From NCBI RefSeq assembly GCF_030512175.1, contig NZ_JAULBL010000002.1, positions 618,149 to 682,148 on the forward strand: a stretch of DNA of 64,000 bases, in the 5' to 3' direction. This DNA is from Paeniglutamicibacter sulfureus. Its GTDB lineage: Bacteria; Actinomycetota; Actinomycetes; Actinomycetales; Micrococcaceae. The notes beneath the pieces were generated by a model. That model was not told where the DNA came from. It did not search any database and saw nothing but the letters and a program-made list of their open reading frames with translations. The translations under genes and the position numbers were made by a program. Shown in pieces: positions 1 to 7,279 of the stretch (the stretch's first letter is position 1; each line of letters opens with the position of its first letter).

Positions 1-480
<480 letters not shown>

Positions 481-502
481 CTACCCTGACCCTAAGCCAC
501 CC

Positions 503-526
503 AACTCACTAAGTCGATAGCTATTC
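503..526. promoter_or_regulatory. VanR-like operator, copy 1
   Basis: The core ACTAAGTCGATAGCTATT (508-525) fits the shared pattern ACTA-N10-TAGT with one mismatch in the right arm. It shares the central GTCGATAG with copy 4 upstream of vanA. It is closer to the ligM-like start (396) than to the lipoprotein start. Binding by the PadR protein at 2804-3385 is inferred. Confidence 0.6.
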
Positions 527-617
527 ACGCGAAAATCAGGCCGCGCCCGCCCGACGGTGATCGAGGTGAGGGTCCACAAGTTGGCGAGGCGCAAAAGATT
601 AGTTCCAAACTCTCCCC

Positions 618-641
618 AAATCACTATCAAAATAGGTAGTA
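618..641. promoter_or_regulatory. VanR-like operator, copy 2
   Basis: The core ACTATCAAAATAGGTAGT (623-640) fits ACTA-N10-TAGT exactly. The right half ATAGGTAGT is identical to that of copy 4 before vanA, although the middle differs (CAAA in place of GTCG). It sits just upstream of the lipoprotein gene. Confidence 0.65.
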
Positions 642-696
642 TGCGACGTACATCACTCGTCATTCGGGGAGACCCCCGAGAATCCTGGAGACCAGC

Positions 697-1695
697 ATGA
701 AAAAGATCAAGGGGGCCCTGGCCCTGCTTGCGGCATTGAGCCTGGCCGCCTGCGGCAGCGGATCGCCGTCGAGCGGCCCGGCCGAATCGTCCACGGGGGC
801 GGCGACTGGCAGTGGTGCGGCCACCGCGCTGGAACAGATCGAGGTTGGCGTGATCCCGATCGTCGACGTTGCCCCGATCTACCTTGGGGTCAAGGAGGGG
901 CTCTTTGAAAAGGAAGGCCTAGACGTCAAGCTGACCCTGGCCCAAGGCGGAGCGGCCATCGTCCCGGCCATCACGAGCAAGCAGATGGACTTCGGCTTCT
1001 CGAACGTCACCTCCATGATCGTGGCCCGTTCAAAGAACCTGCCGCTGAAGATGGTGGCACCCGGGGGCAGCTCCACCGGCGACACCAAGGCGGACTTTGC
1101 CGCGGTGATGACCAAGCCGGACAGCGGCATCAAGGACATCAAGGACCTGGTGGGAAAGAAGGTCGCCGTGAACACCCTGAACAACATTTCCGACTCCACC
1201 ATCAGCGAGGCCGTGAAGCTGGCCGGCGGAGACTACACGAAGGTTCAGTTCGTGGAGATGGGCTTCCCCGACATGGCGGCACAGCTCGCTGCCGGCAACG
1301 TCGATGCGATGGCGGCGGTCGAACCCTTCGTGACCATCTCCGAGGCAGACGGAAACGTTCCGGTCTTCTCCAACTACGCCGAGCCGGTCGATGACCTGAC
1401 CGTCGCCGTCTACTTCACCTCGGATGAGTACATCGAGGAGAATCCCGAAACGGCGGCCAAGTTTGCCCGGGCCATGATTGCCTCGCAGAAGTTCGCCGAT
1501 GAGAACCCGGATAAGGCTAAGGCGGTTCTTCCCGACTACACCTCGCTGGAACCGGACGTGATTGAGAAGCTCACGATGCCCCGCTTCTACACCGAGGTGA
1601 ATGAGGCTTCCATTGAGAAGATTGCCGAGATCTCGCTGGACCGCGGGCTCATCGAGCAGGTCCCGGATCTTGCGGCACTGCTGCCTGCCAAGTAG
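697..1695 (+). CDS. ABC transporter substrate-binding lipoprotein, SsuA/NMT1-like
   Basis: This 332-residue protein has a lipoprotein signal peptide with lipobox LAAC, so Cys19 would be lipidated and the protein tethered outside the membrane. A Ser/Gly/Ala-rich linker (about residues 20-45) precedes an SsuA/THI5/NMT1-type periplasmic-binding fold starting at QIEVGVIPIVDVAPIYLGVKEGLF. That family binds small organic ligands such as sulfonates, nitrile precursors, aromatic acids and pyrimidines. No cognate permease or ATPase lies next to it; the next gene is convergent, and any partners would have to be beyond the left edge or elsewhere. The gene shares a control region with the ligM-like gene and has a VanR-like operator upstream, suggesting that its ligand is a methoxylated aromatic acid. 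That is inference. Confidence 0.85.
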   Translation: MKKIKGALALLAALSLAACGSGSPSSGPAESSTGAATGSGAATALEQIEVGVIPIVDVAPIYLGVKEGLFEKEGLDVKLTLAQGGAAIVPAITSKQMDFGFSNVTSMIVARSKNLPLKMVAPGGSSTGDTKADFAAVMTKPDSGIKDIKDLVGKKVAVNTLNNISDSTISEAVKLAGGDYTKVQFVEMGFPDMAAQLAAGNVDAMAAVEPFVTISEADGNVPVFSNYAEPVDDLTVAVYFTSDEYIEENPETAAKFARAMIASQKFADENPDKAKAVLPDYTSLEPDVIEKLTMPRFYTEVNEASIEKIAEISLDRGLIEQVPDLAALLPAK

Positions 1696-1714
1696 CACGC
1701 AGATGACATGACGG

Positions 1715-1754
1715 CGGTGGCCCGCCGGGAATGAGATTTCCCGGCGGGCCACCG
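1715..1754. terminator. Bidirectional terminator between convergent genes
   Basis: A perfect 17-bp stem (1715-1731 with 1738-1754) has a 6-base loop. It lies between the convergent stops of the lipoprotein (1695) and the MetF-like gene (1775). There is no long T run, but the stem is strong and well placed. Confidence 0.85.
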
Positions 1755-1774
1755 TTGTCGCATGTTGTTGGGCG

Positions 1775-2632
1775 TCAGCGATGTGCGGCGACCCAGTCCG
1801 CGGTCGTCTCGATGCCGCCGAAGGTGTAGAAATGTAGCTTGATCTGTCCGTGCAGCGTCGGGACATGGTCCCGGGCCAGGTCCGCGACGAAGCGCTCGGG
1901 CCCGGCGGTTCCCAGCAGGTTCCCCAGGGAGAATCCGTAGCGCTTGGCTATCCCCGCGGAGGAGGCGACGCCGAACCTCCGGGCGTAGCCCAGCAGCCGC
2001 TTGATGCCCGCCGGCCCGGGGACGCCGATGCGCACCGGCAGTGTGATTCCTCGGCCGCGCAGCTCGGCCAGCCACTCCAGCACCGGCAGGGTGTCGAACC
2101 CGAACTGGGTGATGATCTCGCCCTCCAGCCCCTGTTCCCGGAGCGAGGCGGCCTTGGCCTCGAGCGCTGCCCACAGGGGACCTTCCGCAATGTCGGAATG
2201 GCCGCCGGGATACCCGGCGATCGACACCTTTTCCACCCCGGCTGCCTCGAGCCGGCCGGAGGTGATCAGCGCGAGCGCATCGGGGTAGGGGCCCATGGGT
2301 TCGGCGGGATCACCGCCGACGGCGAAGACGTGTTTGGCTGCCCCGACCCGGGCCAGTGCCTCGAGAAAACCGTCGAGGTCGCCGGCGGAGGAGATCCTGC
2401 GGGCGGAAACATGCGGCACGGGGTGGTGCCCGGCCTGTTTGACGGCCGCGGCGGCCGCCACGCGCATCTCAAGGTCCTCGTTGCCCAGGAACGTGACGTT
2501 GACCGGGGTGCCGGGCGGCAGCGTGGGTGCCGCGGCCCGGAGCTCGGGCACGTCCTTGCCGGTCATTTCCAGGGAGAACCCTGCCAAAAGGTCGGCGGCG
2601 GCGAACGTGGATCCGGGATGGTCGGTGGTCAT
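1775..2632 (-). CDS. metF: Methylenetetrahydrofolate reductase-like protein
   Basis: This 285-residue protein resembles the flavin-dependent MTHFR (MetF) TIM-barrel family, with motifs such as GTPVNVTFLGNEDLEMR, HPVPHVSARR, VGGDP and GYPGGHSD. MetF interconverts 5-methyl- and 5,10-methylene-tetrahydrofolate in the cytosol. Next to a folate-dependent demethylase its likely job is to oxidise the 5-methyl-tetrahydrofolate made during O-demethylation, rather than methionine synthesis; similar pairings are known from ligM systems. I chose the ATG at 2632 because a GAAAGGG ribosome site precedes it; an upstream in-frame start at 2677 has no such support. It is transcribed in the same direction as the padR gene upstream of it, 171 bases away. 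Confidence 0.82.
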   Translation of the reverse strand: MTTDHPGSTFAAADLLAGFSLEMTGKDVPELRAAAPTLPPGTPVNVTFLGNEDLEMRVAAAAAVKQAGHHPVPHVSARRISSAGDLDGFLEALARVGAAKHVFAVGGDPAEPMGPYPDALALITSGRLEAAGVEKVSIAGYPGGHSDIAEGPLWAALEAKAASLREQGLEGEIITQFGFDTLPVLEWLAELRGRGITLPVRIGVPGPAGIKRLLGYARRFGVASSAGIAKRYGFSLGNLLGTAGPERFVADLARDHVPTLHGQIKLHFYTFGGIETTADWVAAHR

Positions 2633-2803
2633 GGGGATTTGCCCTTTCCGTGCCCCTGTGGGGCGGATCGGCGTCATTGCCTATGCCCATAGGTATATCC
2701 CGGAATCCGGGTGCTGTCCATGGCCGCCGGGTGCCGGCGGCCCGCCTGCGCGCCCGGCGCGGGCCGTTGGCCGGGCCGGGTCCGCGGCGGACATTGGCGG
2801 CGT

Positions 2804-3385
2804 TCAGGCGTTGAGCCGGTCGACCAGTTTCAGGCCGCGCCGCGCCCAGGCGATTTCGGCCTCGGCTTGAGACATGAGCCCTTCGTAGGTGAAAATCTTG
2901 TACGCGATCGTCTTGTCGCGGTCGGCTTTCGGGGTGTTGGCCAGACGGCGATTGAGCATGGCGCTGCTGCCGTCCTCGATTTCCCTGACCTTTTCGCGCC
3001 ACTGGGCCAGCAGTCCGGTGTGGTGCTCGATGTGGGCCCGCAGCTGCTCCCTGGCGGCTGCGGGGTCCGCCCATTCCAGGTAGGCGGCCTTCAGGTGGGC
3101 CGGATCACGGGTACGCGCATATTCCAGCGGGGTGTCCATCCACGCCCTGAATGCAGCCTTTCCGGCAGTGGTGACGTGGTACTGGCGCTTCTTGCCGCGC
3201 GGCCCCCACGGGATCTCCTCACCCTCGAGCAACCCCTCGGCCTCCATCCGCTTGAGCTCCGGATAGATCTGCGAATCCGGCGCGTGCCACACATGGCCCA
3301 CCGAGGATTCGAACTGCTTGTGCAGGTCGTAGCCGGTCATCGGCTCCACGACGAGCAGGGCGAACAGGGCATTGCGAAGGCTCAT
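2804..3385 (-). CDS. vanR: PadR-family transcription regulator, VanR-like
   Basis: The 193-residue protein begins with an N-terminal PadR winged helix (FALLVVEPMTGYDLHKQF, then IYPELKRMEAEGLL and a basic wing GPRGKKRQYHVTTAGKAAF) followed by a helical C-terminal dimerisation domain of the Vir_act_alpha_C type. PadR-type VanR represses the vanABK genes of Corynebacterium glutamicum and is released by vanillate. The gene diverges from vanA with two operator copies between them, which supports the same role and autoregulation. I prefer the ATG at 3385 (MSLRNALF), as typical for PadR proteins, over an in-frame start at 3415, which lies inside the operator region. Confidence 0.87.
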   Translation of the reverse strand: MSLRNALFALLVVEPMTGYDLHKQFESSVGHVWHAPDSQIYPELKRMEAEGLLEGEEIPWGPRGKKRQYHVTTAGKAAFRAWMDTPLEYARTRDPAHLKAAYLEWADPAAAREQLRAHIEHHTGLLAQWREKVREIEDGSSAMLNRRLANTPKADRDKTIAYKIFTYEGLMSQAEAEIAWARRGLKLVDRLNA

Positions 3386-3413
3386 GGCGACTTTCTTCGG
3401 AGGCGGGTGTTGC

Positions 3414-3437
3414 AAATCACTATATCGACAGTTAGTC
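3414..3437. promoter_or_regulatory. VanR-like operator, copy 3
   Basis: The core ACTATATCGACAGTTAGT (3419-3436) fits ACTA-N10-TAGT exactly. It lies 29 bases upstream of the vanR start codon, so it probably serves autoregulation. A candidate -35 for vanA (TTGACC, 3439-3444) follows directly. Confidence 0.65.
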
Positions 3438-3449
3438 TTTGACCAACAC

Positions 3450-3473
3450 CACTAACTATGTCGATAGGTAGTT
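3450..3473. promoter_or_regulatory. VanR-like operator, copy 4
   Basis: The core ACTATGTCGATAGGTAGT (3455-3472) is the best copy. Its half sites CACTAACTAT and ATAGGTAGTT flank GTCG. It lies 28 bases before the vanA start and would cover the vanA -10 region. The half sites resemble the inverted repeat bound by C. glutamicum VanR as I recall it (arms AACTAACTAA and TTAGGTATTT). Confidence 0.72.
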
Positions 3474-3501
3474 TAGCTGCCGTATCGAAAGGAAATCCGC
3501 C

Positions 3502-4596
3502 ATGACCGTCGTCTCCCAGACCAGTTCCACCACCAACAAGGTCCTGCCACACCCTCTGAACGCGTGGTACGTGGCCGGCTGGGACCACGAGGTCACCCGC
3601 AAGCCGATGTCCCGCCGCATCGCCAACCGTCCGGTGGCCCTGTACCGCACCGAGGACGGGAAGGCCGTCGCCCTGGCCGACGCCTGCTGGCACCGCCTGG
3701 CCCCGCTGTCGAAGGGCAAGACCGTGGGCAAGGACGGGATCCAGTGCCCGTACCATGGGATCGTCTACAACTCGGCCGGCCGCTGCGTCTCGATGCCCGC
3801 CCAGGAAACCATCAACCCCTCGGCCACCGTTCCCTCCTTCCCGGTCGTGGAGCGCTACCGTTACGTGTGGATCTGGATGGGCGACCCGACACTGGCCGAC
3901 CCGGACCTGGTACCCGACATGCACCAGATGTCCAGCGACGAGTGGGCGGGGGACGGGCTCACCATCCACGCGGCCTGCAACTTCCAGCTGGTGCTGGACA
4001 ACCTCATGGACCTCACCCACGAGGAATTCGTGCATTCCTCCACGATCGGGCAGGAGGAGCTGAGTGAATCGGACTTCGTCACCGTCCGCGAGGGCAACAA
4101 GGTCACGGTCACCCGCTGGATGCGCAATATCGACGCCCCGCCGTTCTGGGCGAAGAACATGCGCGACAAATTCCCCGACTTCGAAGGCAAGGTCGACCGC
4201 TGGCAAATCATCAACTTCGAGGCCCCCTCGACCATCAACATTGACGTGGGCGTGGCCAAGGCCGGCACCGGGGCCCCGGAGGGCGACCGCAGCCAGGGCG
4301 TCAACGGATTCGTCATGAACACCATCACGCCGGAGACCGACCGCTCCTCCCACTACTTCTGGGCCTTCATGCGCAATTACCGCCTGGACAGCCAGCTGAT
4401 CACCACCCAGCTGCGCGACGGCGTCCACGGGGTATTCGGCGAGGACGAGGAAATGCTCATGGCCCAGCAGGCAGCCATCGACGCCAACCCGGACTACGAG
4501 TTCTACAACCTGAACATCGATTCGGGCGGCATGTGGGTGCGCCGCATCCTCGAGGCGATGCTGGCCGCCGAGGGACGCCTGGCCGTCTCCGCCTAG
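3502..4596 (+). CDS. vanA: Vanillate O-demethylase, oxygenase subunit
   Basis: This 364-residue Rieske non-heme iron oxygenase is the VanA type. It oxidatively removes the methyl group of vanillate, giving protocatechuate and formaldehyde, with electrons from VanB. The Rieske [2Fe-2S] ligands are visible as Cys62-x-His64 and Cys82-x2-His85 (CWHRLAPL, CPYHG). The catalytic iron site is D170-LTHEEFVH with His173 and His178. The length matches VanA from other bacteria. It is the first gene of a vanA-vanB unit, 36 bases before vanB, and is preceded by two VanR-like operators. Substrate preference for vanillate over related methoxybenzoates is inferred from sequence and partner. Confidence 0.93.
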   Translation: MTVVSQTSSTTNKVLPHPLNAWYVAGWDHEVTRKPMSRRIANRPVALYRTEDGKAVALADACWHRLAPLSKGKTVGKDGIQCPYHGIVYNSAGRCVSMPAQETINPSATVPSFPVVERYRYVWIWMGDPTLADPDLVPDMHQMSSDEWAGDGLTIHAACNFQLVLDNLMDLTHEEFVHSSTIGQEELSESDFVTVREGNKVTVTRWMRNIDAPPFWAKNMRDKFPDFEGKVDRWQIINFEAPSTINIDVGVAKAGTGAPEGDRSQGVNGFVMNTITPETDRSSHYFWAFMRNYRLDSQLITTQLRDGVHGVFGEDEEMLMAQQAAIDANPDYEFYNLNIDSGGMWVRRILEAMLAAEGRLAVSA

Positions 4597-4632
4597 GGGT
4601 GGACGGACTACGAAGGGATACGGACAAGGACC

Positions 4633-5643
4633 ATGGCAGCAACAAACATTGAAACCTGGCAATCGGCCACCGTCGAACAGGTGGTTCCGGTCGCCGACGG
4701 CATTGCACGCATCGTGCTCATACCCTCCCTGCCGCTGAAGGCCGAGCCGGGCTCGCACGTGGACCTGATGGTTCAGGTCAACGGGGAGGCGGCCAAGCGC
4801 TCCTACTCGGTGGTCGAATCCAGCGACGACGGCACCCGTCTGGTGATCAGCGTGATGAAGGCCCCGCTCTCGCGCGGCGGCTCGATCTTCATGCACTCGC
4901 TGGTTCCCGGGCAGCAACTGGAAATCACCCAGCCGCTGCAGAACTTCCCGCTGCGCGTCGGCGCGCGGCGCTACATCCTGCTCGCCGGTGGCATCGGCAT
5001 CACCGCGATCGCCAACATGGCCGCGGTGCTCAGGCGGCTGAATGCCGACTACACCGTGGTGTACGTGGGCCGAACCCGCAGCGCGATGGCCTACCTGGCC
5101 GAATTGTCCGAACTGCACGGGGAACGGCTGCAGCTGCACGTCGACGACGAGGGCAGCCCGCTGAGGGTCCCCGAGCTGGTGGGCCGCGCCGATGCGGACA
5201 CCGAACTGTACATGTGCGGGCCCATCCGGCTGATGGATGCGGTGCGCCGCAACTGGGCCGAGCGCGAACTGGATTTGCCGAACCTGCGCTACGAGACCTT
5301 CGGCAACAGCGGCTGGTACGACCCCGAGGAATTCATTGTGCGCGTCCCCAAGCTTGACCTGGAGGTCGTGGTCCCGCAGGGCCGCTCGATGCTCGAGGCC
5401 CTCGAGGACGCCGGGGCGGAAATGATGTACGACTGCCGCAAGGGCGAATGCGGACTTTGCGAGGTGCGCATCACCGCGCTCTCCGGGGCCATCGACCACC
5501 GCGACGTGTTCTACTCCGAACGCCAGCAGCGGCTCTCCACCAAGATGAATTGCTGCGTCTCGCGCGCCGTCACCTCCGCCACCGGCGCCCGCTCCGACGC
5601 GGCCCACGCGGGCCCGGCCATCATCACCATCGAGCCGAACTGA
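4633..5643 (+). CDS. vanB: Vanillate O-demethylase, reductase subunit
   Basis: This 336-residue protein is a phthalate-dioxygenase-reductase-type electron donor for VanA. The order of domains is a flavin-binding barrel (RSYSVVES, near residue 57), an NAD-binding domain (ILLAGGIGITAI, ELYMCGP) and a C-terminal plant-type [2Fe-2S] ferredoxin with Cys268, Cys273, Cys276 and Cys307 or Cys308 (CRKGECGLC). It passes electrons from NADH through flavin to the Rieske centre of VanA. It directly follows vanA on the same strand and would be co-transcribed from the VanR-controlled promoter. Confidence 0.93.
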   Translation: MAATNIETWQSATVEQVVPVADGIARIVLIPSLPLKAEPGSHVDLMVQVNGEAAKRSYSVVESSDDGTRLVISVMKAPLSRGGSIFMHSLVPGQQLEITQPLQNFPLRVGARRYILLAGGIGITAIANMAAVLRRLNADYTVVYVGRTRSAMAYLAELSELHGERLQLHVDDEGSPLRVPELVGRADADTELYMCGPIRLMDAVRRNWAERELDLPNLRYETFGNSGWYDPEEFIVRVPKLDLEVVVPQGRSMLEALEDAGAEMMYDCRKGECGLCEVRITALSGAIDHRDVFYSERQQRLSTKMNCCVSRAVTSATGARSDAAHAGPAIITIEPN

Positions 5644-5741
5644 GCGCCGCACCCGGGGCGCCGCACCCGGCGTCCGGCACGGGCGCGGGTTGCCCGGCCG
5701 AACAGGGCAAAATGAAGGCAGACATCGTGAAAGGAACGGCC

Positions 5742-6215
5742 GTGGCCCAGACCCCAACCCCGCCGGTACTCGACTTCGTGGCAACCATCGACGTCGAGGT
5801 CAGCCCGACCATCGACATCGGCACCACCGCCCAGGGCATCCGCCGGGTGGCCCCGATCCGCGGCGGGACGGTGGCCGGCCCGGGCCTGTCCGGGAAGGTG
5901 CTCGATGCCGGGGCCGACTTCCAGCGCTACCCGGCGCCCGATCTCGCGTTCCTGGAGGCCAACTACGTCCTGGAGCTGGACGACGGCCAGCGGATCCTGG
6001 TGGAAAACCGGGCTATGCGCTCGGCGGACCCCGCCGACCTGGAACGCATGATGGCCGGCGAAACCGTCGATCCCTCCCGCGTCTACTTCCGCTGCGTGCC
6101 TGGCCTCTCGGCCGACGACTCCGGGCCGCACGCCTGGATGAACCGCACGCTGTTCCTGGGCGTCGGCGAGCGCCTGGCGACCGGCGTACGCATCGACGTA
6201 TTCCGCGTGCGGTAG
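5742..6215 (+). CDS. DUF3237 family protein
   Basis: This 157-residue protein has the features of DUF3237: PVLDFVATIDVEV at the start, GIRRVAPIRGGTVAGPGLSGKVLDAGADF, and RVYFRCVPGLSADD towards the end. The family is a small beta-barrel found beside aromatic-acid and steroid catabolic genes; its biochemical role is not established to my knowledge. The GTG at 5742 follows AAAGGA at ideal spacing, so I prefer it to an in-frame ATG at 5712. It lies about 100 bases after vanB on the same strand and may be the third gene of the van transcript. Confidence 0.8.
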   Translation: MAQTPTPPVLDFVATIDVEVSPTIDIGTTAQGIRRVAPIRGGTVAGPGLSGKVLDAGADFQRYPAPDLAFLEANYVLELDDGQRILVENRAMRSADPADLERMMAGETVDPSRVYFRCVPGLSADDSGPHAWMNRTLFLGVGERLATGVRIDVFRVR

Positions 6216-6295
6216 CCGGTCCCCGCCGGCGGCGGAGTCCGGGAGGTGTGCCTCCGCTACCCTTGAACAAAGCCCGAAGCCCGAGGAGAACCGCC

Positions 6296-7261
6296 GTGTC
6301 CTGCTGCCACCCCGCCGACCGTCCGCGTCCTGCCACAGCGGGAGCCGCTGCCCCCGCCGTGGACCCGGCCGTGCCCTCCGGCATGCTCGACGACGGCCCG
6401 CGGACGGTGCAGGAGGTGGCGCTGGCCGGCGGGCGCTTTGCCATGGGGGATGCCTTCGACGAGGGCTACGCGCAGGACGGCGAGGTCCCGGTGCACGCCG
6501 TTCGGCTTTCCCCCTTCGCGATCGATGCCACCACGGTGACCAACGCCGAGTTCGCCCGGTTCGTGGAGGCCACCGGGTACCTGACCGAGTCGGAGGTTTA
6601 CGGGTTCTCCGCGGTGTTCCACCTGCTGGTCAGGGCGCCGAAGCGGGATATCGTGGGCAGCGCCGAGGGCGCCGGCTGGTGGCTCACGGTGCGCGGGGCC
6701 GACTGGGCCCATCCGCACGGGGCCGAATCCAGCTGGCGGGACGCCGCCGACCATCCGGTGGTCCAGGTCTCGTGGAACGACGCGCAGGCCTACTGCGCCT
6801 GGGCGGGCCGGTCCCTGCCCACCGAGGCCCAATGGGAATACGCTGCCCGCGGCGGTCTCGAATCCCGGCGCTACCCGTGGGGCGACGAGCTGCACGGGCC
6901 GGACGGGGAACACCTGTGCAACATCTGGCAAGGCGAATTCCCCACGCGCAACACGCTCGGTGACGGTTTCCTGGGCACTGCCCCTGTCACGTCCTTTCCG
7001 CCCAACGGCTTCGGGCTGCACGAAGTCAGCGGCAACGTGTGGGAATGGTGCGCCGACTGGTTCCTGCCCAAGTACTACCGCAATTCGCCCGACGCCGACC
7101 CGGCCGGGCCCAGCATCGGGCGCGGCCGGGTCATGCGTGGCGGGTCCTTCCTCTGCCACGACTCCTATTGCAATCGCTACCGGCTTTCGGCGCGCACCTC
7201 CAACAGCGCGGACTCGGCCAGCAGCAACACCGGCTTCCGCACCGTCGCCCGCACGGGCTGA
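6296..7261 (+). CDS. Formylglycine-generating enzyme (sulfatase-modifying factor)
   Basis: The 321-residue protein is an SUMF1/EgtB-type FGE. Visible signatures are GGRFAMGDAFDEGY, TNAEFARFVEATGYLTESE, HPVVQVSWNDAQAYCAWAGRSLPTEAQWEYAARGG cut across residues in order, and GNVWEWCADWF. The copper-binding active-site cysteines are Cys287 and Cys292 in GGSFLCHDSYCNRYR. FGE oxidises the Cys of a CxPxR motif in sulfatases to formylglycine in the cytosol before folding. The GTG at 6296 follows GAGGAGAA; the N-terminus MSCCHPADRP resembles other actinobacterial FGEs. It faces the arylsulfatase gene tail to tail with only 18 bases between the stops, and is its likely activator. Confidence 0.92.
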   Translation: MSCCHPADRPRPATAGAAAPAVDPAVPSGMLDDGPRTVQEVALAGGRFAMGDAFDEGYAQDGEVPVHAVRLSPFAIDATTVTNAEFARFVEATGYLTESEVYGFSAVFHLLVRAPKRDIVGSAEGAGWWLTVRGADWAHPHGAESSWRDAADHPVVQVSWNDAQAYCAWAGRSLPTEAQWEYAARGGLESRRYPWGDELHGPDGEHLCNIWQGEFPTRNTLGDGFLGTAPVTSFPPNGFGLHEVSGNVWEWCADWFLPKYYRNSPDADPAGPSIGRGRVMRGGSFLCHDSYCNRYRLSARTSNSADSASSNTGFRTVARTG

Positions 7262-7279
7262 CGGGCGGAAGCCGGCCGG

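Noticed and set aside
2680-2693. Short palindrome CCTATGCCCATAGG upstream of the MetF-like gene
   Set aside because: It is imperfect in the middle, does not resemble the VanR-like operators and has no second copy that I found.
3382-5784. An 800-codon open frame on the minus strand opposite vanA and vanB
   Set aside because: It mirrors the codon pattern of the real genes on the other strand, has a low-complexity Asp/Gly/His/Val-rich translation and matches no family I know. Such frames are common in high-GC DNA.
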